Shown here: positions 1 to 8,137 of the stretch, in pieces
Layout of the letters: each line of letters starts with the position of its first letter
Position numbering within the stretch: the stretch's first letter is position 1
Assembly: GCA_963777855.1 (NCBI GenBank)
Contig: CAVZRW010000007.1
Coordinates: 62,001 to 126,000, forward strand
Length of the DNA stretch: 64,000 nucleotides
Reading direction: 5' to 3'
Source of the DNA: Prado023 sp963777855
GTDB lineage: Bacteria; Actinomycetota; Actinomycetes; S36-B12; CAIYMF01
The notes under the pieces: model-generated
What the model was told of the DNA's origin: nothing
Databases searched by the model: none
The model's input: the letters and a program-made list of their open reading frames with translations, nothing else
Made by a program: the position numbers and the translations under genes

Positions 1-360
1 ACCACGATGTCGGAGAAGAAGATGGCCGCGTCGACCCCGTGCCGGCGCACCGGCTGGTCGGTGATCTCCACGACCAGGTCGGCTGTGAAGCAGGAGTCCA
101 GCATCGCGGTGCCCTCGCGGACCCTGCGGTACTCGGGCAGCGAGCGCCCCGCCTGGCGCATGAACCACACAGGGGTGCGCGGCGTGGCCCGGCCGTGCGG
201 CGGCCAGCAGCAGCGGCGCGCTGGCCGTGCGGCCGGCGACCAGCGGGTGGTCGGGGCCGAGCAGGGCGGTCGTCCCCGTGGCCGGACCCACGGCGGGGCC
301 GGCGGGGCTGCCGGTCGGGGCGGCGAGGTCGGCAGCAGCGGGGTTCGTCACGGGACACAT
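1..360 (-). CDS. hemE: Uroporphyrinogen decarboxylase HemE, N-terminal part, cut by window edge
   Basis: Decarboxylates uroporphyrinogen III to coproporphyrinogen III in cytosolic heme synthesis. Only about the first 120 residues are present; the gene runs off the left edge. The diagnostic UroD signature is visible in translation (PVWFMRQAGRSLPEYR, followed by a conserved FSDI stretch near the edge). A one-base break near 190-200 separates the weakly conserved Ala-rich leader from the conserved part. The ATG at 360 opens the leader frame; a GTG three codons inside is an alternative. Later heme genes (hemH, ctaA, ctaB) lie elsewhere in the window. Identification is secure from the signature; the exact start is not. 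Confidence 0.88.
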   Translation of the reverse strand, partial: MCPVTNPAAADLAAPTGSPAGPAVGPATGTTALLGPDHPLVAGRTASAPLLLAAARPGHAAHPCVVHAPGGALAARVPQGPRGHRDAGLLLHSRPGRGDHRPAGAPARGRRGHLLLRHRG

Positions 361-495
361 GGTCGCATGCCCTTCCGCCCCGGCCGAGCGGACTTTCGGC
401 CCCCGACACCCCGGTTACCGGCGAGTAGGCTTCAAGGGACCCGAGTGCGCGGTCCGCACAAGAACTGCAGGACCGCCCTCCCGAACAACCGCTAG
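361..495. other. Divergent intergenic region hemE / SDR gene
   Basis: This 135-base gap separates two genes read away from each other, so both promoters should lie here. A TAGGCT box at about 426-431 could be a -10 element for the plus-strand gene. No terminator or RNA gene is apparent. Base calls here are suspect because the flanks are indel-rich. Confidence 0.4.
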
Positions 496-1599
496 GTGGC
501 GATCACTGTGGGCGTCGTGCTCATGACAGGCTTCCCCGGATTCCTCGGCTCCGCGCTGCTCCCGCGCATCCTCGACCGGCGCCCCGACGACCGGGCGGTC
601 TGCCTGGTGCAGGCCCACCACCTTGACCTGGCCACCGACCCGGCTGGCCGAGATCGAGGCGGCGTTCCCGCACACCGCCGACCGGGTCGAGCTCGTCGAG
701 GGCGACATCACCCTCCCGGGCCTCGGCCTCTCGGCCGAGGACCGCCAGCGGCTCGCCGACGTCAACGAGGTCTGGCACCTGGCGGCCGTGTACGACCTTG
801 CCGTACCCGAGGAGATCGCCCGCCGGGTCAACGTCGAGCGGCACCGCGAACGTCCTGGAGTTCTGCCGGGAGCGGCCGAACTTCCGCCGACTGCAGTACG
901 TGAGCACCTGCTACGTCACCGGCGACTACGACGGCGAGTTCACCGAGGACGAGCTCGACGAGGGCCAGGAGCTTCCAAAACCACTACGAGTCAACCAAGT
1001 ACGAGGCCGAGCTACTCGTGCGCGCGGCGATCGCCGACGGGCTGCCGGCGACCATCTACCGCCCCGGCATCGTGGTCGGGGACTCGCGCACCGGTGAGAC
1101 CCAGAAGTACGACGGGCCCTACTTCGTCGCCGACTTCATGCACCGCCAGCCCGGCGTGACGTTCGTGCCGACCGTCGGCAACGACCGGTCATGGCGTCGC
1201 TGGTTCCGCGGGACTACGTCATCGCGGCGATGGACGCACTCTCGCGCTCGACCGTCCGAGGGCAAGACCTACGCAGCTGACCGACCCCAATCCGCCGACG
1301 GCCCGCGAGGTGGTCGACATCTTCGCCAAGCACCTCGGCAAGCAGGTGGTCTGGGTGCCGCTGCCCGCTTCGGCTCGACCCGCGGCTGCTCGACACGGTC
1401 CCCGGGATGGAGGACTGCTCGGCCTGCCGGCCGAGACGCCTGGACTACTTCGCCTCCCCCACCGTGCACGGCACGACGCAACACCGTGGCCGACCTCGAC
1501 GGCACCGGGGTCTCCTGCCCGCGCTTCCGCGATTACGCCGACAAGCTGCTCGACTTCATGGCCGCCCACCCGGAGTTCGACTCCGCCGCGATGGTCTGA
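496..1599 (+). CDS. NAD(P)-binding SDR, thioester-reductase / fatty acyl-CoA reductase-like (frameshifted)
   Basis: Extended short-chain dehydrogenase of about 365 residues. The N-terminal Rossmann motif is TGFPGFLG right after the start. The reconstructed protein has a WHLAAVYDL strand, a YVSTCYVTGDY segment (catalytic Ser/Thr region) and YESTKYEAE, the YxxxK catalytic pair, followed by the substrate-side motif YRPGIVVGDS. This pattern fits the NAD-binding domain of fatty acyl-CoA reductases and carboxylic acid/thioester reductases (Pfam NAD_binding_4 type), which reduce acyl thioesters to aldehyde or alcohol. At least six indels break the frame (near 620, 838, 972, 1190, 1275 and 1470); several are an extra C. 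GTG 496 is chosen because it opens the Rossmann frame. It lies 46 bases before the next gene, suggesting an operon. The substrate is not determinable from sequence. Confidence 0.75.
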
Positions 1600-1645
1600 G
1601 CCGAGACCGCATCCCCATGACTCGCCCCGCCATCGCAGGAGAACA

Positions 1646-3734
1646 GTGACCACCGCAAGCCCGCTGGTCGTCAACATCAGCCTGCGCGGCCCCGACCGGG
1701 ACTACGACCAGCCGTGACGTTCCTGGGGCGCGACCTTCCGCATCGTGCCGAGTGGGCACCGACGGCAACGTCGCGGGCGGCCGAGGACGCTCGTGCGCAA
1801 GTGGTCCGACGAGGCCGCGGCCATCGCGGTCACCGGAATCCACGACGCGCGGGTCGCCGGGCCTGTACGACGGGCGACCTCGCAGGCCATCGGACCGGGT
1901 CACGGCGGGCCACCGGACGCCGTGCCCGGTCACCGACGGCCACGCGCCTGCGCGACGTGCTTGCAGGAGTGGGCCGATCCGGCACGTGCAGGCGAGATGC
2001 CCGGCTACTTCGCCAATGCGCGAGTGGTCGTGCTCGGCGGCGAAACCACTACCGCACCACCCGGGTCCTGCGCGAGAACACGCAGAACTTCGACTTCGCC
2101 GACCCGCTGCTGCGCTGGGACGGCCTCGCCGAGATTGCACACCAACCCGGTGTTCGGCCTGGCTGCCGCCTCGGGCTGTGGCCGGTGCACCGGCTGCCCG
2201 GGTCGGTCAGTCGACGGCCACGGCGCCCGGGCCAGCGGTCTCATCGACGCCCTGGCCCGGCAGGCCCTGGCCGAGGACTGCGACGTCGTGGTGGCGCACC
2301 TTCGAGGAACTCGCCCAGTTCGAGTTGGACGACCTGAACGGCAAGACCCTCATCTCGACGTCGATCGTCCGACGAGCGGCTGACCGAGCTCGCGGCGCGC
2401 GACGTCGACCTCGTGCTCGACGACATGCCGCAGCCGTTCGACTGTGACGGTCACGGAGGCGACGCTCGAGGCGATGATGCTGGCCGCCCGCGAGCCCGAT
2501 GAGTCGGCTGACCGACGACGACCTGCTCGACATGATCGTGTCGGCGGAGCTGGAGCCGCGGATGCTCTACCCGAACGGCTTCAAGCGGCGGAGCCGGTTC
2601 GCCTTCGTCATCCACCCGCTGTCCCAGGAGTACTTCCGCAACGTGGAGGCGCTCGTGCCGTCGCCAAGGTGACCCCGGGATCTTCATGGACGGCGTGGAG
2701 AAGGCTGATGGCGTACGCGCCGCCGTTCGTCTACAGCCACGTCACCGGCATCACGTCGCCGACCGGCGCCGAGGTCGAGGGCTGGCTCATCACCGTCGGC
2801 GGCACCCCCAAGGAGCTGATGGCGCACGACCCGGAGTTCACCTACTCGCGGCTGCTCGCGGCGGCCGACATGGCACAGAAGCTGGGCGCCCAGATCATGG
2901 GCCTCGGCGCGTTCACCAAGGTCGTCGGCGACGCCGGTGTCACGGTGGCCAAGCGCGCACCGCTGCCGATCACGACCGGCAACTGCTACAGCGCCTCGGG
3001 CGCGCTGTGGGCCGCCCACGACGCGCTCCGCCGACTCGGCATCGCCGAGGTCGACGAGAAGGGCCAGATCAAGGGCAAGGCCATGGTGGTCGGCGCGACC
3101 GGCGCCATCGGCTCGGTGTGCGCGCGACTGCTGGCGCTGGCCGGCGACGAGCTGTGGCTGGTCTCCCCCGAGCCGGCGAAGCTGCTGGCGCTCAAGGCCG
3201 ACATCGAGCGGGAGAACCCGCGGGCGATGATCCACGTCGCGTGCCACGCCGACGAGCACCTCGCCGACATGGACGTCATCGTCACGGCCACCTCGGGGGC
3301 CGGCAAGCAGGTGCTCGACATCATGACGGTCAAGCCCGGCTGCGTGATCACCGACGTCGCCCGGCCGCTGGACCTCTCGGCCGAGGACGTCGCCAAGCGG
3401 CCCGATGTGCTGGTCATCGAGTCCGGGGAGATCGAGCTGCCCGGCGACGTGCAGATGAGGGACATCGGCCTGCCCGAACGGCGTCGCCTACGCCTGCCTG
3501 GCCGAGACCATCGTCCTGGCGCTCGAGGGCCGCTACGAGACGTTCACCGTCGGGCGCAACATCGAGTGGGAGAAGGTCAAGGAGATCTACCGGCTCGGCC
3601 TCAAGCACGGCATGAAGCTGGCCGCGATCTCCGGTGTCAACGGCGTCTACACCGACGAGGACCTCGCCCGGATCCGCGAGCTGGCCCTGAAGCGCCGGGA
3701 GGCTCTGGGGATCTCCAGCCCGGTCGGCGCCTGA
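1646..3734 (+). CDS. Large dehydrogenase with C-terminal acyl-ACP-reductase-like domain (frameshifted)
   Basis: Reconstructed length is about 690 residues. GTG 1646 follows an AGGAG site. The N-terminal ~300 residues form a poorly characterised domain. The C-terminal ~370 residues align by eye with cyanobacterial long-chain acyl-ACP reductase (AAR): LGAFTKVV, TTGNCYSASGALWA, the NAD(P)H motif VVGATGAIGS, a KPGCVITDVARP segment, and the family tail AETIVLALEG...FTVGRNIEWEKV. AAR turns acyl-ACP into fatty aldehyde. The catalytic cysteine of AAR, in its 'VVEHCFD' segment as I recall it, appears replaced (GEIELPGD here), so the activity may differ. At least a dozen indels break 1718-2690, and one more lies near 3475; 2690-3470 reads cleanly. 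It follows the SDR gene closely, so a joint role in acyl-thioester or aldehyde metabolism is likely but inferred. Confidence 0.65.
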
Positions 3735-3745
3735 CGAGACCGCGA

Positions 3746-3783
3746 CCGCTGCCTCGGGCCGCCCAGTGGGCCCGGGGCAGCGG
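3746..3783. terminator. Hairpin terminator after the dehydrogenase gene
   Basis: Arms at 3746-3760 and 3769-3783 form a 15-bp GC-rich stem with one G-T mismatch and an 8-base loop, 12 bases after the stop codon. There is no T-tract, as is common in high-GC actinobacteria. Confidence 0.65.
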
Positions 3784-3868
3784 CGTTCGCGGCGTGGGGG
3801 GTGGCTGGCGGCGCGGGGAGCACGCACGTGCGGTTGCGGCCACGGTGAGCTCCCCTGAGCATGGGACC

Positions 3869-4285
3869 ATGACCGGTTCGCCCGTGGCCCTCGTCGGCGT
3901 GTACGACGCCGATGGCGGTGTGGCCGGCGAGCTGCGTTACGTGATCGGGCACCTGCTCGGCACCGCGCACTGCAGCCTGTGTGACATCACGCACTCCGCA
4001 GTCCGCCGCAAGCCCGCCTGGGACAGGATGATCGCCCGGCTCGGCGTGCCCGTGGTGCTGCTCCATCGCAACGAGACACCCGCCCACCTGGCAGCGGCGG
4101 TGGCCGAGGCGGGCGCGCCCTGCGTCCTCGTCGAGCTCGATGACGGCACCGTCACACCCCTGCTGCGCCCTCGGGACCTCGAGACCCTCGGCGGCTCCGT
4201 GGACGCATTCGAGGCGCGGGCGCGCAGCGCGCTGGCGACCTTCGCCGCGCCCTCGGACCACCCCGACCCCGCACCGATCCCCTGA
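3869..4285 (+). CDS. Conserved actinobacterial protein with HCSLCDITHS motif, unknown function
   Basis: A 138-residue soluble protein starting at ATG 3869 (MTGSPVALVGVYDADGG). A compact Cys/His motif, HCSLCDITHS, lies near residues 31-40. The following W-D-x-hydrophobic stretch and the alternating beta/alpha pattern suggest a small alpha/beta fold. Similar hypothetical proteins are, as I recall, scattered through actinomycetes, including on plasmids. The motif could bind a metal or act in thiol chemistry, but no named family can be assigned. It has its own region after a terminator hairpin and is not obviously in an operon. The annotated start leaves an upstream GAGCAT box six bases away, consistent with leaderless transcription. 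Confidence 0.7.
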   Translation: MTGSPVALVGVYDADGGVAGELRYVIGHLLGTAHCSLCDITHSAVRRKPAWDRMIARLGVPVVLLHRNETPAHLAAAVAEAGAPCVLVELDDGTVTPLLRPRDLETLGGSVDAFEARARSALATFAAPSDHPDPAPIP

Positions 4286-4562
4286 GTCTCCCCGCCGCCT
4301 GCACCACCCCCCGAACCGTGTGCCCGCGAACCGGGTGCCCCAGAACTGGGTGCCCCCTCCACCGACCCCGCCGTCGCCCCCCGCGCCACATCGATCCAAC
4401 TCCGAGCGGGCAGACACCCAGCAGACTTGGCGCAATCGGCGATTCAGCGCGCAAACCTGGACCGGTCGCGAGGGAGGGGTGGCCGGGAGGGGTGGCGGCT
4501 CGCGTGGCGCGCCCTCGCGGACGGCTCGCGGCGCGCGGGCGTCAGCGGCGGCGGCGGGGCGC
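4286..4562. other. Intergenic region between convergent genes, with short repeats
   Basis: The 277 bases hold a three-copy 15-bp tandem repeat (4313-4357) and then GC-rich sequence with runs of GGGAGGGGTGGC type. No coding frame has credible homology and no clear terminator hairpin was found. Confidence 0.5.
4313..4357. repeat. 15-bp tandem repeat, three copies
   Basis: Units start at 4313, 4328 and 4343: GAACCGTGTGCCCGC, GAACCGGGTGCCCCA and GAACTGGGTGCCCCC. They differ at two to four positions. The repeat lies in the gap between convergent genes. Confidence 0.85.
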
Positions 4563-5391
4563 TCAGCCGGCGCTGATCGCGGCGACCCCGAGCAGGGCCA
4601 GGCCCACTCCCACCTGCTGGATCCGGCGCAGCCGCTCGTGATCCAGCCAGCGCGCCAGCAGGATGGTGGCCACCGGGTACAGCGAGCCGAACACCGCCAC
4701 GATCGACAGCATCCCGCGGGTGGTCGCCGCACCGAAGGCGAGGTTGGCCCCGACGTCGAGCAGGCCCACGGCCACGAACGACGGGGCCTCGGCGGCGCTG
4801 ACCTGCGACCCGTCGGCGCATCGCCATCAGCGCCACGGCCATGAGGCTGACGGTGGTGATGCGCATGACCGTCATCGTCATCACGACGCTGTCCTCACTG
4901 CCGGCGGCGATCGCCGCCAGCGACCCGCCGAGGAAGACCGCCGACCCGGCGGCCAGGGCCACCGGCTCCCAGCCGGCGTCGCCGTGCACCTCCGGCCCGC
5001 TGGCGGCCACGACACCCACGAGCGCGATCACGATGCCGCCCACCTGCATCGGGGAGGGCCGCTCCCCGGCGGCCAGGCCCAGGGCCAGCGGGACGAGCAC
5101 GCCCAGGGCCGCGATCGGCGAGACCACGCCCATCGTCCCGATCGCCAGCGCGCGGTAGTACAGGGCCAGCCCGGTGGCCCCCGAGATGCTGGCAGCAACC
5201 GCCCAGGGCAGGTAGCCGGTGGGCGCCCCCCACGAGCCCGCGATCGTGGCCACCAGCAGCATCGCCACGAGTCCGACGAACTGGGTGCCCCCGAGCACGA
5301 CGATCACGTGCCGGGTGCGCGACATGCGCCCGGCCAGGTAGTCAGCCGTGCCCCACATGCCGCTGGACAGCAGTGCGAGCAGACCGGCCAC
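4563..5391 (-). CDS. EamA/DMT-family transporter (one frameshift)
   Basis: Inner-membrane protein of about 276 residues with ten hydrophobic segments in two EamA repeats. The first repeat starts LLALLSSGMWGTADYLAG and the second ends VGVGLALLGVAAISAG. DMT-family members export metabolites or amino acids; the substrate is unknown. One break near 4800 joins the N-terminal frame to the C-terminal 70 residues. GTG 5391 is chosen because it directly precedes the first membrane helix. It is divergent from the DUF3000 gene. Confidence 0.8.
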
Positions 5392-5451
5392 GGGCGCTGA
5401 GGCTACACGCCCGTGGCACCGGCAATGGGCCCCGATGGCCGGGCCGGGGCG

Positions 5452-5457
5452 TAGCCT
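5452..5457 (+). promoter_or_regulatory. -10 box TAGCCT of leaderless DUF3000 gene
   Basis: TAGCCT ends seven bases before ATG 5465 with no Shine-Dalgarno between, the layout of a leaderless actinobacterial promoter. Confidence 0.6.
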
Positions 5458-5464
5458 GCGGGCC

Positions 5465-6034
5465 ATGGACTCGACCCTCGGCGATGAGGCCGCGGACTTC
5501 CGTGTGGCCCTGTCGTCGTTGCGCGAGCTGCGCCTGCGCCCGGAGATCCTTCTCGAGGAGGCCCCGGCCCCGCAGCGCCTGGCCCCCCACGCGGTCGCCC
5601 TCAGCGCCGACGTGGTGGTCGATGACGAGGACCTCGGCAACGGCCGGCTGGTCGTGCTCCACGACCCCGAGGGCCAGGAGGCCTGGGAGGGGACGTTCCG
5701 CATCGTCGGGTTCATCAAGGCCACCCTCGAGCCGGAGATGGCCGCCGACCCGCTGCTGGCCGAGGTGGGCTGGTCGTGGCTGATCGAGGGCCTGGAGGCC
5801 CACGGCGCGGCGTACACCGCCCTGTCGGGCACGGTGACCCGGGTCACCTCGGAGTCGTTCGGAGGGATGGCCGATCGGCCGCTCGAGGGCCAGATCGAGA
5901 TCCGCGCGTCCTGGACGCCGCTGGACCCGCACCTGGCCGCCCACGCCCACGCCTGGGCCGAGGTGCTCGCCCAGGCGGCGGGGCTGATGCCGCTGCCGCC
6001 CGGGGTGGCCCAGCTGCCCCGCCCGCGCGGCTGA
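5465..6034 (+). CDS. DUF3000 family protein
   Basis: A 189-residue cytosolic protein. Family features include an N-terminal helical part (FRVALSSLRELRLRPE), a central GNGRLVVLHDPEGQEAWEG segment and a C-terminal acidic/aromatic stretch with WSWLIEGLEAHGA and FGGMADRPLEGQIEIRASW. DUF3000 is restricted to actinobacteria and its function is unknown. It normally sits beside an HRDC-domain RNase D gene, as it does here apart from an intervening LuxR regulator. The start is supported by a -10 box seven bases upstream. Confidence 0.88.
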   Translation: MDSTLGDEAADFRVALSSLRELRLRPEILLEEAPAPQRLAPHAVALSADVVVDDEDLGNGRLVVLHDPEGQEAWEGTFRIVGFIKATLEPEMAADPLLAEVGWSWLIEGLEAHGAAYTALSGTVTRVTSESFGGMADRPLEGQIEIRASWTPLDPHLAAHAHAWAEVLAQAAGLMPLPPGVAQLPRPRG

Positions 6035-6150
6035 CCACACGCCACCGCGGCGCGGGATTCATCGGCCCCATCCGCTCAAGACCCGCATCCGGATCGCCGA
6101 TATCCGTCGCGAGGTGGCCTCCTCGGCCGCCACGCGTCGATGGAGGTGCC

Positions 6151-6755
6151 ATGATCACGGTCGCCCAGAACACCGCAGTTCCCATGATCCCGACTCCGCG
6201 GGGTCGGTTCGCGGCGCTGACCGTGGGCACGGACGCCAGCCACCTGATCAACCTCACCCCACGCCTGCGCTCACTGGGCGCAACCACCGTGCACAACGCG
6301 GCCACGGCCCGGGCGGGGGCTGTTCCCGACCCGGCAGCCAGCACGACGTCTGCGTCGTCGAGGCCTCCGGTGCGCAGCTGCGCGACGAGATCCGCGGCCT
6401 GCGGGCCCTGGGCTGGCGGCGGGTCGTCGTGGTGGCCGCGCGTCCCGAGGCCGTGCGCCAGGCGATCGGCAGCGGTGCACGCTCGGCCGTGGTCCCTCCG
6501 GCCCGCCCGGCGCCCGTCGGGGCCCCGGCGGCCCGACCCTCGCGGGCCGCCCACGCCGCCGACTCGCTCTCGGAGCGCGAGATCCAGGTGCTGCAGCGCG
6601 TGGCCGAGGGGCACACCAACCGCCAGATCGGTGAGGACCTGTGCCTGTCCGCGCTGACCGTCAAGAGCCACCTGGCGCGCATCGCACGCAAGGTCGGCAC
6701 CGGCGACCGCGCCGAGATGGTGGCCATCGGGATCCGCAGCGGCATCGTCGCCTGA
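6151..6755 (+). CDS. LuxR-type regulator with degenerate receiver-like N-terminus (one frameshift)
   Basis: About 201 residues. The C-terminal LuxR/FixJ helix-turn-helix is clear: LSEREIQVLQRVAEGHTNRQIGEDL, then LSALTVKSHLARIARKVG. The N-terminal ~120 residues look like a pseudo-receiver (alternating hydrophobic strands such as RVVVVAARPEAV) without an evident phosphorylatable Asp, so control may not be by phosphorylation. One indel near 6320 splits the frame. ATG 6151 has an upstream GGAGG at about 6142. It lies between DUF3000 and the RNase D gene, a common actinobacterial order. Confidence 0.82.
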
Positions 6756-6838
6756 GGCCAGCGCTGCGGGTCCCCTTCGATGGGTCACGCCCTGCGGTGC
6801 TGCCGCGCGCCCGGCACGTCGTGGGTCGCGCACGCCGG

Positions 6839-6844
6839 TACCGT
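6839..6844 (+). promoter_or_regulatory. -10 box TACCGT of leaderless RNase D gene
   Basis: TACCGT ends six bases before GTG 6851, with no ribosome-binding site between. Confidence 0.6.
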
Positions 6845-6850
6845 GGGCCC

Positions 6851-8137
6851 GTGACTGAGCCGAGCGTCGTCGACGGGGTGACCGAGCACGTCGACGCCCC
6901 GGCGCTGCCGGCCCTGGAGCTGCGCGACGGCCTGCCCGCCGCTGACCGACACCCCCGAGGCGCTGCCCGCGGTCGTTGCGGCGCTGGCCGCCGGCGCCGG
7001 GCCGATCGCGATCGACACCGAGCGGGCCTCCGGGTACCGCTACGGCCAGAGCGCCTACCTGGTGCAGCTGCGCCGCGAGGGGTCGGGCACCGTCCTGATC
7101 GACCCGGTCCCGCTGCCGGGCCTGCCGGGACTGGCCGAGGTGCTCACCGGGCCCGAGTGGATCCTGCACGCCGCGAGCCAGGACCTGCCCTGCCTGGCCG
7201 AGCTCGAACTGGCGCCCACGACGCTGTTCGACACCGAGCTCGCGGGCCGGTTGCTGGGCATGGCCCGGGTGGGCCTCGGGCCGATGGTCGAGGAGGTCCT
7301 GGGCCACACCCTGGCCAAGGGCCACGGTGCCGCTGACTGGTCGAAGCGCCCGCTGCCCCCCGAGTGGCTGGAGTACGCCGCCCTGGACGTCGAAGCCCTG
7401 ATCGAGCTGCGTGCCGAGATGCACGCCCGGCTCGAGGCCGCCGGCAAGCTGGCGTGGGCCGAGCAGGAGTTCGCCGCCGTGCGCGACGCTCCCCCGCCGC
7501 CCCCGCGCGTCGACCCGTGGCGACGCACCTCCGGCATCCATCGCATCCGCTCCCGGCGCGGCCTGGCCGTGGTGGCCCACCTGTGGGAGGCCCGCGACCG
7601 GGTCGGCCCGTCAGACCGACACAGCACCGGGACGGATCCTGCCCGACTCGTCGCTGGTCGCCGCGGGCCACTCCCTGCCGCGCGACACCGCGGGGCCTGC
7701 TCGCGGTGAAGGCGCTTCCACGGCCGCGGGGCCGCCCGCCACCAGCGCGCCTGGGGCGCAGCGCTGGCCGACGCCTGGGCTGTGCCCTGACGCCGAGCTG
7801 CCGCCGGCCGCCAACCGGGGCGACGGGCCCCCGCCGCCGCGCGCTGGGCCTCCCGCGACCCCGCCGCCGCAGCCCGCCTCGAGCGTGCGCGTGCGGACCT
7901 GGCCACGCTGGCCGAGCGGGTCGCGATGCCGGTGGAGAACCTCGTGACGCCTGACCTCGTGCGCCGGATCCTGTGGCAGCCGCCGGATCGGCGCTGGACT
8001 CCGATCCCGACGCCCTGGCCGACCTGCTGCGCGCCGGTGGGGCACGCCCCTGGCAGGTCGAGCTCACGGAGCCCGTGCTGCGCCGAGCCCTCAGACCGGA
8101 AGCCCCCGCACCGGCAGCGGGTAGCGCCGAAGGCTGA
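6851..8137 (+). CDS. Ribonuclease D-like 3'-5' exonuclease with HRDC domain (frameshifted)
   Basis: DEDD-superfamily exonuclease of about 425 residues, expected to trim RNA 3' ends. Catalytic motifs are visible: DTE in AIDTERASGYRYG, the motif II Asp in HAASQDLPCL, and the motif III Tyr/Asp in EYAALDVEALIEL. An HRDC-like helical region follows (DPWRRTSGIHRIRSRR onward), with a linker and C-terminal WQVELTEPVLRRAL. One indel lies near 6945 and at least three lie in 7600-8000, breaking the C-terminal half. GTG 6851 is supported by a -10 box six bases upstream. The end overlaps the convergent GGDEF/EAL gene by 47 bases; the stop is uncertain because of the indels. Confidence 0.82.

Noticed and set aside
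7..495. Plus-strand open frames over the hemE region
   Set aside because: Arg/Gly-rich shadow translations; the minus strand carries the UroD signature.
496..3734. Calling the SDR and AAR-like genes pseudogenes
   Set aside because: Protein conservation resumes directly after each indel and nearby housekeeping genes show the same errors.
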